From positions 1 through 39,973 of the forward strand of contig CAITSZ010000025.1 of assembly GCA_903895195.1 (NCBI GenBank): a stretch of 39,973 nucleotides of DNA, given 5' to 3'. The notes under the pieces are model-generated. The model saw only the letters and a list, made by a program, of their open reading frames with translations, was not told the DNA's origin and did not search any database. Position numbers and translations under genes: made by a program. Shown here piece by piece: positions 17,813 through 27,467 of the stretch. The stretch is from an uncultured Chlorobiaceae bacterium (GTDB taxonomy: Bacteria; Bacteroidota; Chlorobiia; Chlorobiales; Chlorobiaceae). Numbering within the stretch: position 1 is the stretch's first letter; the number at the start of each line of letters is the position of its first letter.

Positions 17813-19888
17813 ATGGCAAAAAAACTGAATAAACCTTCAAATCCCTATAAAAATCTACCGGAAAACAACGTACCGCGTCCGAAATTCTCGATAATGTATT
17901 ATGTGGTCGTCATTGTTCTTCTCATAGGAGTGCAGCTTGCCTTTTTCTGGTCAGGCTCAACACAGGAAATTCCCTACAGCACATTCCGCAAGCTGATTGC
18001 AGAAAACAAGATAGAATCAGTAAAAATAGCTCAGGAGAGGATCTATTTGAAGCTGAAGCCAGGCATGAATACCGGTATAGCAACAAAGGAACCTCAGAAA
18101 GAGGGCCCGGGCCTGTTTCTTCCTCAGTCTTCATCAAAGCAGGACGAGATTTATGTCAATGCTGTGCGGGATGAGGGGCTGACAGAACTTCTTGAAAGCA
18201 AAGGCATCAGATACCAGGGAGTTCCAAGCAGCACCTGGATTAGCGAACTACTGCAATGGATCCTGCCTTTTGGTCTTCTGATCGGTATATACTTTTTTGT
18301 TTTCCGTCGTATGGGCGGGCCGGGATCACAGTTCATGAATATCAGCAAAAACAAGGCCGCACTTTATGAAAACCTTGACGAACACACCCGCATCACCTTC
18401 AAGGATGTAGCCGGACTTGATGAGGCAAAAGCTGAGGTCATGGAAGTAGTCGACTTCCTCAAGGATCCTAAAAAGTACACGACACTCGGCGGCAAACTGC
18501 CAAAGGGAGTCCTTCTTGTAGGGCCTCCGGGTACTGGAAAAACCCTTCTGGCAAAAGCTGTAGCTGGTGAGGCTGATGTGCCGTTTTTCAGCATCAGCGG
18601 ATCTGACTTTGTGGAAATGTTTGTCGGCGTCGGCGCTGCAAGAGTTCGCGACCTGTTCAAGCAGGCCAAGGAAAAAGCTCCCTGCATAATCTTTATCGAT
18701 GAAATTGACGCTGTAGGTCGCAGTAGAGGAAAAGGGGCCATGATGGGTGCTAATGACGAGCGCGAAAACACACTGAACCAGCTGCTCGTTGAAATGGACG
18801 GATTTGCAACCGACAAGGGTGTCATTTTGATAGCCGCCACCAACCGCCCGGATGTACTTGATTCAGCACTTCTGAGACCTGGCCGTTTTGATCGACAGAT
18901 CATGGTCGACAAACCTGACCTCAAAGGACGTATTGATATATTCAAAGTCCACACCAAGGAGCTCTCGCTCTCAAAGGACGTTAACCTGAAAGCCCTTGCA
19001 TCGCAGACACCCGGATTTGCAGGTGCGGAAATTGCCAATGCCGCCAACGAAGCTGCCTTGCTGGCATCGCGACGCAACAAGCTGGCCATTGAGATGAAAG
19101 ACTTTGAGGATGCCATTGAGCGCGTTGTGGCCGGACTTGAAAAAAAGAACAAGGTTATCAATCCGCGAGAGAAGCAGATTGTTGCCTATCACGAAGCAGG
19201 TCATGCAATTATCAGCTGGATGATGGCGGAGAACGATCCTGTGCAGAAAATATCCATTGTTCCAAGAGGAATGAGTGCACTCGGCTATACCATGAACATT
19301 CCGCTTGAGGATCGCTATCTGATGACGAAAAGCGAGCTACTTGCCCGCATTTGCGGTCTTCTCGGCGGGCGCATAGCAGAAGAGATTATTTTTAACGAAA
19401 TCTCGACCGGAGCACAGAATGACCTTGAAAAAGTGACAAGCATCGCTTACAACATGGTTATGGTTTACGGTATGAGCGAAAAACTTGGCAACCTTTCGTT
19501 CTTTGAAAGCAATAACCCCTATTACGGAAGTCCGGGTATTGACAAAAAGTACGGAGAGGAAACTGCGCGTCTTATCGACAGGGAGGTAATGGCTATTGTA
19601 GAGGCATCGCGCCTTAATGTCATGAACTTATTGGCGCTGCACCGTGATAAGCTTGAACAGCTTGCTAATGAACTGCTGCTGAAGGAGATGCTTCAATACG
19701 CCCAGATCGAGGAAATTCTCGGGAAACGGCCGGCAAGTCTCTTTCCTGTCCATATTGAAGACGAGAGCTTAGACGAAAGTGACGGCAATAGCTCCGTAAG
19801 TACAGACCAGCTCACCGAAAAGGAGCAGGCTGAGCTTGAAGATGCTGTTGCAAGACTGAGAGTGGAAAGAAATATTCCGGGAACCTGA
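17813..19888 (+). CDS. ftsH: ATP-dependent zinc metalloprotease FtsH
   Basis: Membrane-anchored AAA+ protease that degrades misfolded membrane proteins and regulators. The 691-residue product has two N-terminal membrane segments (about residues 26-47 and 144-165) flanking a periplasmic domain. The AAA module carries Walker A GPPGTGKT (about residue 237), the [15 protein letters not shown] pore region and the second region of homology [20 protein letters not shown]. The zinc protease motif HEAGH begins near residue 460. Start: the ATG at 17813 is preferred over the adjoining TTG. The C-terminus is acidic and Ser/Glu rich. A terminator follows at 19927. Confidence 0.98.
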   Translation: MAKKLNKPSNPYKNLPENNVPRPKFSIMYYVVVIVLLIGVQLAFFWSGSTQEIPYSTFRKLIAENKIESVKIAQERIYLKLKPGMNTGIATKEPQKEGPGLFLPQSSSKQDEIYVNAVRDEGLTELLESKGIRYQGVPSSTWISELLQWILPFGLLIGIYFFVFRRMGGPGSQFMNISKNKAALYENLDEHTRITFKDVAGLDEAKAEVMEVVDFLKDPKKYTTLGGKLPKGVLLVGPPGTGKTLLAKAVAGEADVPFFSISGSDFVEMFVGVGAARVRDLFKQAKEKAPCIIFIDEIDAVGRSRGKGAMMGANDERENTLNQLLVEMDGFATDKGVILIAATNRPDVLDSALLRPGRFDRQIMVDKPDLKGRIDIFKVHTKELSLSKDVNLKALASQTPGFAGAEIANAANEAALLASRRNKLAIEMKDFEDAIERVVAGLEKKNKVINPREKQIVAYHEAGHAIISWMMAENDPVQKISIVPRGMSALGYTMNIPLEDRYLMTKSELLARICGLLGGRIAEEIIFNEISTGAQNDLEKVTSIAYNMVMVYGMSEKLGNLSFFESNNPYYGSPGIDKKYGEETARLIDREVMAIVEASRLNVMNLLALHRDKLEQLANELLLKEMLQYAQIEEILGKRPASLFPVHIEDESLDESDGNSSVSTDQLTEKEQAELEDAVARLRVERNIPGT

Positions 19889-19926
19889 CGGGAAATGGAA
19901 TAAAACGCACAAGGTGCGGAAAACAT

Positions 19927-19951
19927 AAAAGGCAGGTGAACCCTGCCTTTT
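19927..19951 (+). terminator. rho-independent terminator after ftsH
   Basis: AAAAGGCAG (19927-19935) and CTGCCTTTT (19943-19951) form a 9-bp stem around a 7-base loop, followed by ATTATACTT. Because the stem begins with four A, it may also stop tRNA-Val transcription from the opposite strand. Confidence 0.8.
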
Positions 19952-19972
19952 ATTATACTTTGGAATGGGATG

Positions 19973-20046
19973 TGGGTCCCGAGGGATTCGAACCCCCGAC
20001 CTACTGGGTGTAAACCAGTCGCTCTAACCAGCTGAGCTAGGAACCC
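19973..20046 (-). tRNA. tRNA-Val (anticodon UAC)
   Basis: Read on the minus strand, the acceptor stem is GGGTTCC/GGGACCC with discriminator A at 19973. The D arm is GCTC...GAGC, the anticodon stem is ACTGG/CCAGT, and the loop TTTACAC gives anticodon TAC (Val, GUA/GUN codons). The T arm is GGGGG-TTCGAAT-CCCTC. It is 74 bases long; the 3' CCA is not encoded. It sits alone between ftsH and dxr. Confidence 0.96.
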
Positions 20047-20060
20047 ATTACAAGGCCACA

Positions 20061-20089
20061 ATTATAATATAATTTCAGAGGATTACAAA
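20061..20089 (-). promoter_or_regulatory. candidate promoter of tRNA-Val
   Basis: On the minus strand TTTGTA (20084-20089) and TATAAT (20061-20066) are separated by 17 bases, placing transcription start about 8 bases before the mature tRNA 5' end at 20046. The -10 matches the consensus exactly; the -35 is weak. Confidence 0.5.
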
Positions 20090-20201
20090 AAAGAAAAAAC
20101 CCGTCCATAAAGAGAGTCATTACCGGTTATTTGTAAGCCTTCACTAAAAAGCATAAATTCAGGCCGATAATTTACCTGGCCCGATAATTTTTTTACTCAT
20201 T

Positions 20202-21350
20202 ATGAGATCACTAACCATCCTCGGCTCTACCGGCTCAATCGGGCTCAGTACCCTTGATGTTGTCAGGCAGCACCCGGAAAAATTCAGTGTTTCCTGCCTT
20301 GCTGCAGGACAGGATGTTAAAACGCTTGCTGCCCAGATCAAGGAGTTCATGCCTGATGCAGTTTCAGTCAAGGATGCAGAGTCGGCAAAAAAGCTTGAGG
20401 CGCTGCTTGAAGAGTACAAACCGGAAATTTTTTACGGTGTCGAAGGAGCTTCTGCCATCGCCGCTGCGGATGGATCAGATATGGTGGTATCGGCTATTGT
20501 GGGCGCTGCGGGCCTTGTGCCGACAGTAAACGCTATAAAGGCGGGAAAGCATATTGCCCTGGCTAACAAGGAAACCCTTGTTGTCGCCGGTCAACTGGTT
20601 TCCGATCTGGTAAAACAATATAATGTCCGCCTGCTTCCTGTTGACAGCGAGCACTCAGCAATATTTCAGTCACTCGAAGGCCACCGGAAAGAGGATGTTG
20701 AACGAATTATTCTTACGGCTTCGGGAGGACCTTTCCGTAATACATCGGCAGAAGAGCTCAAAAATGTCAGGCTTGAGCAGGCGCTTAAACACCCGCAATG
20801 GTCAATGGGTGCAAAAATCACCATTGATTCGGCAACAATGATGAACAAGGGGCTTGAGGTCATTGAGGCTCACTGGCTTTTTAACATGCCTGCTGAAAAA
20901 ATCGCCGTTGTTGTGCATCCCCAGAGCATCATTCACTCTATGGTTGAATATATTGATGGATGCGTCATAGCGCAGCTTGGTTCTCCCGATATGCGGGCGC
21001 CGATCGCCTATGCACTATCTTATCCTGAAAGATGCGTAAGCGGTATTCAGAAACTTGACCTTGTCAAGACTGGAACGCTGACTTTCGAAGAGCCTGATAT
21101 GGCACGCTTTCCCGCTCTCGGCCTGGCATTTGACGCTTTGAAGGCAGGCAGAACCTATCCGGCAGTCCTTAACGCGGCAAACGAGATTGCTGTGGCTGCT
21201 TTTCTTGATAAAAAAATTGGATTTACCGACATTGCCGCAACGGTCGATAAAACCATGCAGGCTCATCAGGCATATACACCAGTTGAACTTGATGAATATC
21301 TTCAGGCTGACAGATGGGCTCGTGAAACCGCTCAAAAATTTATTGCATAA
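20202..21350 (+). CDS. dxr: 1-deoxy-D-xylulose 5-phosphate reductoisomerase
   Basis: NADPH-dependent enzyme converting DXP to MEP, the committed step of the non-mevalonate isoprenoid pathway. That pathway would supply carotenoids, quinones and chlorophyll tails. The 382-residue product shows the dinucleotide motif [13 protein letters not shown] (residues 8-20), the metal/substrate block [22 protein letters not shown], and [23 protein letters not shown] (in two parts by eye). Length is normal. It is followed by rseP 68 bases later, a common dxr-rseP neighbourhood in bacteria. Confidence 0.97.
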   Translation: MRSLTILGSTGSIGLSTLDVVRQHPEKFSVSCLAAGQDVKTLAAQIKEFMPDAVSVKDAESAKKLEALLEEYKPEIFYGVEGASAIAAADGSDMVVSAIVGAAGLVPTVNAIKAGKHIALANKETLVVAGQLVSDLVKQYNVRLLPVDSEHSAIFQSLEGHRKEDVERIILTASGGPFRNTSAEELKNVRLEQALKHPQWSMGAKITIDSATMMNKGLEVIEAHWLFNMPAEKIAVVVHPQSIIHSMVEYIDGCVIAQLGSPDMRAPIAYALSYPERCVSGIQKLDLVKTGTLTFEEPDMARFPALGLAFDALKAGRTYPAVLNAANEIAVAAFLDKKIGFTDIAATVDKTMQAHQAYTPVELDEYLQADRWARETAQKFIA

Positions 21351-21418
21351 ACAAATAAAAGAAGCAAACAGACCGTTACAACGACTGTACCGCTTTTTTT
21401 CTGAAACGAAGGATTGTT

Positions 21419-22780
21419 ATGGATTTTCTTAGCTCGACATTTTTTTTCATTGTTGCCATCTTTATCCTTGTCACTGCGCATGAGCTTGGCCATTTTCTGA
21501 CTGCGAAACTCTTCGGCATGAGAGTTGACAAGTTTTATATCGGTTTTGACTTCTATAATCTGAGATTGTGGAAGAAGCAGATCGGTGAAACCGAATATGG
21601 ACTGGGCGTTTTTCCTCTTGGCGGTTATGTGAAGATTGCCGGCATGGTTGATGAAAGCCTCGACACCGATTATCAGGCTTCGGAGCTTCAGCCCTGGGAG
21701 TTCAGGGCAAAACCTGTCTGGCAGCGCCTCATCGTTCTTGCAGGAGGGGTGACGATGAACCTGATTCTGGCCGCTGTGATCTTTATCGGCATCACGCTTG
21801 TTCTTGGTGAACCCCGGACCAGCCTCAACAATCCGGCTTTTGTTGAAAAAGGATCGGTATTTGCAACAATGGGCATAAAAACCGGAGACAGGCTTTTACT
21901 TGCAAATGGCAAATCGCTTAAAAGCTGGGAAGAAGCAATGGACCCGGAACTTTTTACCGCCAAGTCTCTTAACTTCACGATACTTCGAGATGGCAAAAGC
22001 ATCACCCTTGATGCCCCATCGAACATCATGACGAAGATCAACGACAGTCGCAGTTTCGGTATCCGGCCCACCGTACCGCCGGTCATAGAGGAAGCTCTTC
22101 CAAAGCAGCCCGCCCTGCAGGCAGGAATCAAATCCGGAGGCCTTATTACCGCTATAGATGGAAACCAGGTTTCCGACTGGACTGAAGTCGTAGGTATTAT
22201 ATCGTCACATGCATCAAAACCTATCACGATTACCTGGCAATATCTGGAGCCTGCACCAGGGCTTAAAATCACAGCGGCAGACATTCGTGCTAAAGGCAAA
22301 ACTTTTGTGACCACCGTAGTGCCAAGCAATGCTGGCAAAATCGGCATCTCCCTCAAACAGACAATTGCTACCGAACGAAGAAAACTCGGTTTAGGCGGTG
22401 CTGTGGTGAGCGGAGTCGGCCAGACCTGGAAAATGAGCGTTATGACCGTGCAGGGATTCGCTAAAATCTTTACCGGTCAGGAAGATTTCAGAAAATCCGT
22501 TGGCGGCCCGATCAAAATTGCCAAAATTGCCAGTCAGAGCGCTGAACAAGGGCCGGTCAGCTTTCTCTATTTTTTGTCCATGCTCTCCATTTCTCTTGCG
22601 ATCATCAATATCCTTCCGGTTCCAGCACTTGACGGAGGACAGTTTCTGCTGAACGCAGCTGAAGGTGTTATGCGCAAAGAGATTCCCTTTGAGATCAAAA
22701 TGCGAATTCAGCAGGTCGGCATGGCCCTGCTCCTTGCTCTGTTCGCATACATTCTTGTCAATGATATTTTCAATCTCTGA
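21419..22780 (+). CDS. rseP: RIP metalloprotease RseP (site-2 protease)
   Basis: Membrane-embedded zinc protease that cleaves transmembrane substrates such as anti-sigma factors and signal peptides. The 453-residue product has the HELGH zinc motif at residues 21-25 in the first membrane helix. A central periplasmic region follows with two PDZ-like domains ([19 protein letters not shown] and [20 protein letters not shown]). The C-terminal motif [10 protein letters not shown] provides the third zinc ligand, and a last membrane helix ends the protein. It follows dxr and precedes prfA by 18 bases on the same strand, so dxr-rseP-prfA is probably one transcript. Confidence 0.96.
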   Translation: MDFLSSTFFFIVAIFILVTAHELGHFLTAKLFGMRVDKFYIGFDFYNLRLWKKQIGETEYGLGVFPLGGYVKIAGMVDESLDTDYQASELQPWEFRAKPVWQRLIVLAGGVTMNLILAAVIFIGITLVLGEPRTSLNNPAFVEKGSVFATMGIKTGDRLLLANGKSLKSWEEAMDPELFTAKSLNFTILRDGKSITLDAPSNIMTKINDSRSFGIRPTVPPVIEEALPKQPALQAGIKSGGLITAIDGNQVSDWTEVVGIISSHASKPITITWQYLEPAPGLKITAADIRAKGKTFVTTVVPSNAGKIGISLKQTIATERRKLGLGGAVVSGVGQTWKMSVMTVQGFAKIFTGQEDFRKSVGGPIKIAKIASQSAEQGPVSFLYFLSMLSISLAIINILPVPALDGGQFLLNAAEGVMRKEIPFEIKMRIQQVGMALLLALFAYILVNDIFNL

Positions 22781-22798
22781 GGCTGATGCCTACATTAA

Positions 22799-23872
22799 AT
22801 GCTTGAGAAACTCCGTTCCATAAAAGAAAAACATCTCGATCTTGAACAGCTGCTTGCCGACCCCAAGGCAGCTATAGATCAAGCCCGCTTCAGAAAACTC
22901 AACAAGGAGTACAGCGACCTTAAGGAGATCGTACAAGCTTATGATCATTACGCTCAGGCTAAAACAGAGCTCGATGAATCTCTCCATCTGCTGAAAACCG
23001 AGAAAGATCAGGAGATGAAGGAGCTCGTGCAGGCTGAAATTGGTGAACTGCAGAAAAAGCTGCCTGATCTCGAACAGAAGTTAAAAGTACTCCTGCTGCC
23101 AAAAGATGAAGCGGATTCCCGCAATGTGATTATTGAAATCCGGGCGGGAACCGGGGGAGAAGAGGCCGCACTTTTTGCCGCTGATCTGACAAGAATGTAC
23201 CAACGGTATGCCGAGAAACAGGGTTGGAAGTGCGAGGTGCTCCACTTTAATGAAAGTTCCATGCCGGGCGGGTTCCGCGAGATTACTATGGGCGTTAGCG
23301 GTCACGATGTTTACGGCACCATGAAATATGAAAGCGGGGTTCACCGGGTACAGCGGGTTCCCGATACAGAAACGCAGGGTCGCATTCATACTTCTGCGGT
23401 CAGCGTGGCAGTTCTGCCGGAAGCTGAAGAGGTTGATGTTGAAATCCGCCGTGAAGATCTGCGATTTGACACCTACCGAAGCGGAGGAAAGGGTGGGCAG
23501 AATGTCAATAAGGTCGAAACCGCTGTTAGAATTACCCATATGCCGAGCGGCATTGTGGCAGCCTGTCAGGAAGAGCGATCCCAGCTTCAGAACAAGGAAA
23601 GGGCAATGAAAATGCTCCGCACAAAACTCTATGACATCCAGCTTGCCGAGCAGCAGCAGCAAAGAGCTGATTTGCGCCGTTCGATGGTAACAACCGGTGA
23701 CCGGAGCGCCAAAATCCGAACCTACAACTACCCTCAATCAAGAGTAACTGATCACCGCATCGGCTTTACCAGCCATGCTCTTCCCCAGATTCTCCAGGGA
23801 GACATCCAGGATATTATCGAAGCACTCAAAATGCATGATCAGGCAGAACGCCTGCAAGCGGAACTGCAGTAA
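22799..23872 (+). CDS. prfA: peptide chain release factor 1
   Basis: Class I release factor for UAA/UAG stops. The 357-residue product has the RF1-type codon-recognition tripeptide P-x-T as PDT in [18 protein letters not shown], and the peptidyl-hydrolysis GGQ in [15 protein letters not shown]. The flanks of GGQ ([11 protein letters not shown]) differ from the SGAGGQHVN form of most RF1 proteins and recall the form seen in some RF2 proteins. The PxT loop, and the absence of the RF2 SPF tripeptide and of a programmed frameshift site, argue for RF1. The ATG at 22799 lies 18 bases after rseP. Confidence 0.95.
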   Translation: MLEKLRSIKEKHLDLEQLLADPKAAIDQARFRKLNKEYSDLKEIVQAYDHYAQAKTELDESLHLLKTEKDQEMKELVQAEIGELQKKLPDLEQKLKVLLLPKDEADSRNVIIEIRAGTGGEEAALFAADLTRMYQRYAEKQGWKCEVLHFNESSMPGGFREITMGVSGHDVYGTMKYESGVHRVQRVPDTETQGRIHTSAVSVAVLPEAEEVDVEIRREDLRFDTYRSGGKGGQNVNKVETAVRITHMPSGIVAACQEERSQLQNKERAMKMLRTKLYDIQLAEQQQQRADLRRSMVTTGDRSAKIRTYNYPQSRVTDHRIGFTSHALPQILQGDIQDIIEALKMHDQAERLQAELQ

Positions 23873-23980
23873 TCACTCCATCTTCACCAAAGAAACCGCT
23901 CTGAAAGGATATGTTTTCACAGATTCTCATTATATTTTTTGGGTCAACTACCCGCATGGAAGATTTTCCAGCGCTCTCAA

Positions 23981-24622
23981 ATGAACCGAAACCTATGGAA
24001 CGCTGATTATATGGAAATGCATGCTACAGGAGTAAGTAAGGGGGAGTGGATATTTTCGGCAGACTTTAACAGGACTGCGGCCTATCTTGCCGATCTAAAA
24101 AAAATACTGGGATTTAACCCTTTCTGCTATAACGTAGAGCTCACCGACATTGAAAACGTCTATAAATGGAATTTCCGTGTAACTGATCCGCAGAACAACC
24201 CTTTTGATATTATCTTTTTTGTTGAACAGGCAGAAGAACTGCAGGTAGAACTGCCTGACCACATCGAATGCGTTGATCCCGATGATCTGACCGAGGAGAT
24301 GATCAAAAACTATACTATCCGCAAAAAAGTTCGCTGGACGCACCACCCTGTCGGGCGTAAAATCTCGGATCCGAAAAAATATCTTTTTGAGGGCAAAGTC
24401 TCTGGAGATATGGATATTCAGCGCATAGATGACAAAAAAACAAAGGTTCACTTCGATATGAAAGTTGAAGTGCACTTTCTTCTTTATCCCGCATTCAGGA
24501 TTGTCCCTAAAAAAATTGTTCGAACCATGGTCAATGGTGGAATGACGTTTATCATGCAGACCGCTACAAACAGCATGTTCCACTCCATGTCAAAAGATTT
24601 CTGCAAGATCCATAAGATATGA
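23981..24622 (+). CDS. uncharacterized protein, possibly SRPBCC/DUF1997-like
   Basis: About 203-213 residues, soluble, no signal peptide. The alternation of aromatic-rich strands (VYKWNFRVTDPQNNPFDIIFFVEQAEE, then TKVHFDMKVEVHFLLYPAFRIVP) and a C-terminal amphipathic helix (GGMTFIMQTATNSMFHSMSKDF) suggests a START/SRPBCC-like lipid or ligand pocket, as in DUF1997 proteins of phototrophs; this is a tentative likeness from memory. Start is uncertain: ATG codons at 23981, 24011 and 24017 all lack a clear ribosome site. The stop overlaps an ATG at 24619, and the nitroreductase follows at once, so the two are probably co-expressed. Confidence 0.6.
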   Translation: MNRNLWNADYMEMHATGVSKGEWIFSADFNRTAAYLADLKKILGFNPFCYNVELTDIENVYKWNFRVTDPQNNPFDIIFFVEQAEELQVELPDHIECVDPDDLTEEMIKNYTIRKKVRWTHHPVGRKISDPKKYLFEGKVSGDMDIQRIDDKKTKVHFDMKVEVHFLLYPAFRIVPKKIVRTMVNGGMTFIMQTATNSMFHSMSKDFCKIHKI

Positions 24623-24636
24623 ACAACGGAGGCGCT

Positions 24637-25152
24637 ATGGACTTTTACGACCTTGTATCAACACGTTGCAGTATCCGCAGCTTTGAAAAAAGCAGAGCTA
24701 TTCCCGAGGAGGTTCTCAACAGAGTGCTCAACGCCGGGAGATTGGCGCCTTCGGCAAATAATCTTCAGCCATGGCACTTCCATGTTGTCACCTCTCCCGA
24801 AATGCTTGAAAAAATATACCCCTGCTATAAACGTGACTGGATTCAAAGTGCACCCTCTATCCTGATTGTTTCGGGGGATCGAAACAACGCATGGGTCCGC
24901 CGTCAGGACAACTACAACTCCATTGAAACCGATCTGACAATTGTCATGGACCACCTTATTCTTGCAGCAGCATGGGAAGGGTTAGGTACCTGCTGGATTG
25001 CAGCTTTCGATCTGGAAATGATCCGCGAAGCTTTGCAGCTTGAACCGAATATTGAAGTTTTTGCATTCACGCCTCTTGGATATCCGGCTCCGGATGCACT
25101 TCCCGCGCCGAAAAAGCGCAAATCTCTTGAGGAAATAACAACTCTTTATTGA
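24637..25152 (+). CDS. nitroreductase family protein
   Basis: Small FMN-dependent oxidoreductase of 171 residues. The N-terminal FMN-binding signature DLVSTRCSIRSFEK is followed by AGRLAPSANNLQPWHF, and near the C-terminus by the AAWEGLGTCWIAAF and AFTPLGYPAP blocks typical of short single-domain nitroreductases. I chose the ATG at 24637 because CGGAGG lies 5 bases upstream, even though an ATG at 24619 overlaps the previous stop. Members reduce nitroaromatics, quinones or flavins; the true substrate is unknown. It follows the DUF1997-like gene. Confidence 0.92.
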   Translation: MDFYDLVSTRCSIRSFEKSRAIPEEVLNRVLNAGRLAPSANNLQPWHFHVVTSPEMLEKIYPCYKRDWIQSAPSILIVSGDRNNAWVRRQDNYNSIETDLTIVMDHLILAAAWEGLGTCWIAAFDLEMIREALQLEPNIEVFAFTPLGYPAPDALPAPKKRKSLEEITTLY

Positions 25153-25160
25153 AGAATAGC

Positions 25161-25177
25161 TCCTATAGGACTTATAA
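25161..25177. repeat. second copy of the CCTATAGGACTTATAA element (half)
   Basis: CCTATAGGACTTATAA at 25162-25177 is identical to 163-178. TCCTATAGGA is itself a perfect 10-base palindrome. It lies just after the nitroreductase stop and about 90 bases before iorA. Unlike the copy at 139-176 there is no second arm. Confidence 0.65.
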
Positions 25178-25265
25178 AAAGCTGCCAGTCGCCACCCGCT
25201 TAAGCTGATTTATCTGGCATCGAAAGAAATAATTGCTGATCTTTGGGGGAAAACTTTTTTATTGC

Positions 25266-26867
25266 ATGAACAAACAACTTTTGCTGGGAGCTGAAGCGAT
25301 TGCTCTTGGTGCCCTTGACGCCGGAATATCAGGCGTCTATGCCTACCCCGGAACCCCTTCGACCGAAATTACCGAATACATCCAGAAAAATAGTGGTAAC
25401 CTGAAACAGCCCGTTCGATCAGCCTGGTCCACAAACGAAAAAACTGCCTATGAGGCGGCTCTCGGCATGTCTTATGCCGGTAAGCGAAGTCTGGTGTGCA
25501 TGAAGCATGTCGGACTGAATGTGGCGGCTGATGCATTCATAAACTCAGCCATTACCGGTGTCAACGGTGGGCTGGTGGTAGCGGTTGCCGATGACCCCTC
25601 AATGCATTCGTCCCAGAACGAGCAGGACAGCCGGGTATACGGAAAATTTGCCATGCTCCCTGCTCTTGAGCCCTCTTCCCAGCAGGATCTGTACAATGCC
25701 ACCAGAGAGGCGTTTGATCTCTCCGAATCAGTCAAGCTTCCGGTGCTGCTCCGGCTTACCACAAGGCTCGCTCATTCGCGTGCAGGAGTAGAATCCAAAA
25801 GCGCTCGCCCGCAGAACCCTCTCCATGCCATCTATGCCCCTGAACGATTTGTACTGATTCCGCAGAATGCCCGACGGCAGTACAATGTTTTACTGGGCAT
25901 GCAGAAGGAACTTGAAAAAATTTCAGAGCACTCCTGGCTTAACCGCCTTGTCACAGGGACCGGCTCCAAAGGGGTTATTGCTTTTGGCATTGCATTCAAC
26001 TATACAATGGAGGTTCGTCAGACCTTCTGCCTTGACTTTCCTGTTCTTCAAATCGGACAGTATCCGCTTCCGAGAAAACAGGTTGAAAGCTTCTTTGCAT
26101 CCTGCGATACTATTCTTGTCGCCGAAGAGGGCTACCCTGTCTACGAAGAGCTGCTGAGAGGCTATTTTGGCGGAGAGAGCATCCTGGGGCGGATGGATGG
26201 AACTCTTCCTCGAACAGGAGAGCTCAATGCCGACATTATCGCCCGTGGACTTGGCATGAAACCAAAAACTGTAATGCCGGTTCCGGATATTGTTGTTCAT
26301 CGGCCACCAGCCCTCTGCAAAGGGTGTGGCCATCGTGACCTTTACGACGCGCTTACCACGGTCATGAGCTCATTTCGAGAGCACCATGTTTTTTCAGATA
26401 TCGGCTGCTACACGCTTGGAGCGCTCGAGCCATTCAATGCAATTCATACATGCGTCGATATGGGCGCATCGATCACTATGGCCAAAGGTGCGGCAGATGC
26501 AGGACTGCGGCCGGCAGTGGCGGTGATTGGTGATTCGACGTTCACACACTCCGGCATGACCGGTCTGCTTGATGCCATTAATGACCGCTCGCCACTCACC
26601 GTTATTATCGCTGACAACGACACAACAGCTATGACCGGCGGTCAGCTATCGTCTGCAACCGGCTCACGGCTTCTTGATATCTGCAGGGGACTTGGTGTTG
26701 AAGAGCGGCATATCAGAACCATCGTCCCGCTGAAATCGCATCTTGAGGAAAATATGGCGGTACTCAGAGAGGAAATCAGCTATGAAGGGGTATCGGTGGT
26801 GATTGCCCAGCGCGAATGTATTGAAACAGCTGCGCGGAAAAAACGAAAACAGGTGGCCAGCCAGTAA
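25266..26867 (+). CDS. iorA: indolepyruvate ferredoxin oxidoreductase, alpha subunit (no C-terminal ferredoxin domain)
   Basis: Thiamine-diphosphate subunit that interconverts arylpyruvates plus CoA with arylacetyl-CoA plus CO2, using ferredoxin. The 533-residue product has the N-terminal pyrimidine-binding domain (YAYPGTPSTEI, residues 25-35), ADDPSMHSSQNEQDSR (108-123), CKGCGH at 351-356, and the ThDP-binding GDSTFTHSGM...NDTTAMTGGQ at 422-460. Typical archaeal and bacterial IorA continue for some 70 residues with eight cysteines holding two [4Fe-4S] clusters. Here the protein ends at ARKKRKQVASQ soon after AQRECIE, so that domain is absent. The ATG at 25266 is chosen since upstream TTG codons add no homology. 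iorB follows 9 bases later. Confidence 0.94.
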   Translation: MNKQLLLGAEAIALGALDAGISGVYAYPGTPSTEITEYIQKNSGNLKQPVRSAWSTNEKTAYEAALGMSYAGKRSLVCMKHVGLNVAADAFINSAITGVNGGLVVAVADDPSMHSSQNEQDSRVYGKFAMLPALEPSSQQDLYNATREAFDLSESVKLPVLLRLTTRLAHSRAGVESKSARPQNPLHAIYAPERFVLIPQNARRQYNVLLGMQKELEKISEHSWLNRLVTGTGSKGVIAFGIAFNYTMEVRQTFCLDFPVLQIGQYPLPRKQVESFFASCDTILVAEEGYPVYEELLRGYFGGESILGRMDGTLPRTGELNADIIARGLGMKPKTVMPVPDIVVHRPPALCKGCGHRDLYDALTTVMSSFREHHVFSDIGCYTLGALEPFNAIHTCVDMGASITMAKGAADAGLRPAVAVIGDSTFTHSGMTGLLDAINDRSPLTVIIADNDTTAMTGGQLSSATGSRLLDICRGLGVEERHIRTIVPLKSHLEENMAVLREEISYEGVSVVIAQRECIETAARKKRKQVASQ

Positions 26868-26876
26868 CATCATATT

Positions 26877-27467
26877 ATGAATATCAACATCATTCTTGCA
26901 GGAGTAGGCGGTCAGGGAATACTCACTATCGCCGCTGTAATAGGCCGGGCAGTCCTGCAAAGCAATCTCAATATCCGTCAGACAGAAGTTCATGGCATGA
27001 GCCAGCGAGGAGGAGCGGTTCAGTCGCACCTGCGGATTTCCAACAGAGAGATCTTTTCTGATCTTATCGCTGAAGGAACAGCAGACATCATTCTCTCTGT
27101 TGAACCTCATGAAGCGCTTCGCTATCTGCCATTTCTGGCTCCCGACAGCAGAATCATAACCTCTAAAGACCCATTTATCAATATTGAGAACTATCCGGCA
27201 ATTGAAGATATACTTGCTGAACTGAACAGAACGAACCGGCCGGTGCTGGTAAACGCCTCAGAACTTGCCCGTGAGGCAGGCCATGCAAGAACATCCAATA
27301 TGGTAATGCTGGGAGCCGCAGCTCCATATATGGGAATTGCCACCGAACAATTGGAATCGGCTATCGGAGAGCTTTTTCATGCAAAAGGCCCTGATATTGT
27401 GGATATCAACATCAGAGCATTCAGAAAGGGAGAGGAATTATCTCAAACTCAAGCCACAGAGCTATGA
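26877..27467 (+). CDS. iorB: indolepyruvate oxidoreductase, beta subunit
   Basis: Gamma-type (pyruvate-ferredoxin oxidoreductase catalytic gamma family) subunit paired with IorA. The 196-residue product begins [17 protein letters not shown] and carries [17 protein letters not shown], the two standard blocks that form the CoA/oxoacid site, and ends with an [11 protein letters not shown] segment. Its stop overlaps the paaK start by four bases (ATGA at 27464-27467), indicating translational coupling. No separate ferredoxin-like delta subunit lies between iorA and iorB. Confidence 0.95.
   Translation: MNINIILAGVGGQGILTIAAVIGRAVLQSNLNIRQTEVHGMSQRGGAVQSHLRISNREIFSDLIAEGTADIILSVEPHEALRYLPFLAPDSRIITSKDPFINIENYPAIEDILAELNRTNRPVLVNASELAREAGHARTSNMVMLGAAAPYMGIATEQLESAIGELFHAKGPDIVDINIRAFRKGEELSQTQATEL

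Noticed and set aside
18364..19161. 265-aa minus-strand open frame opposite ftsH
   Set aside because: Antisense to the AAA domain; serine-rich composition is typical of a shadow frame.
24619..24636. Nitroreductase start overlapping the upstream stop
   Set aside because: A consensus CGGAGG is placed correctly for the ATG at 24637, not for 24619.
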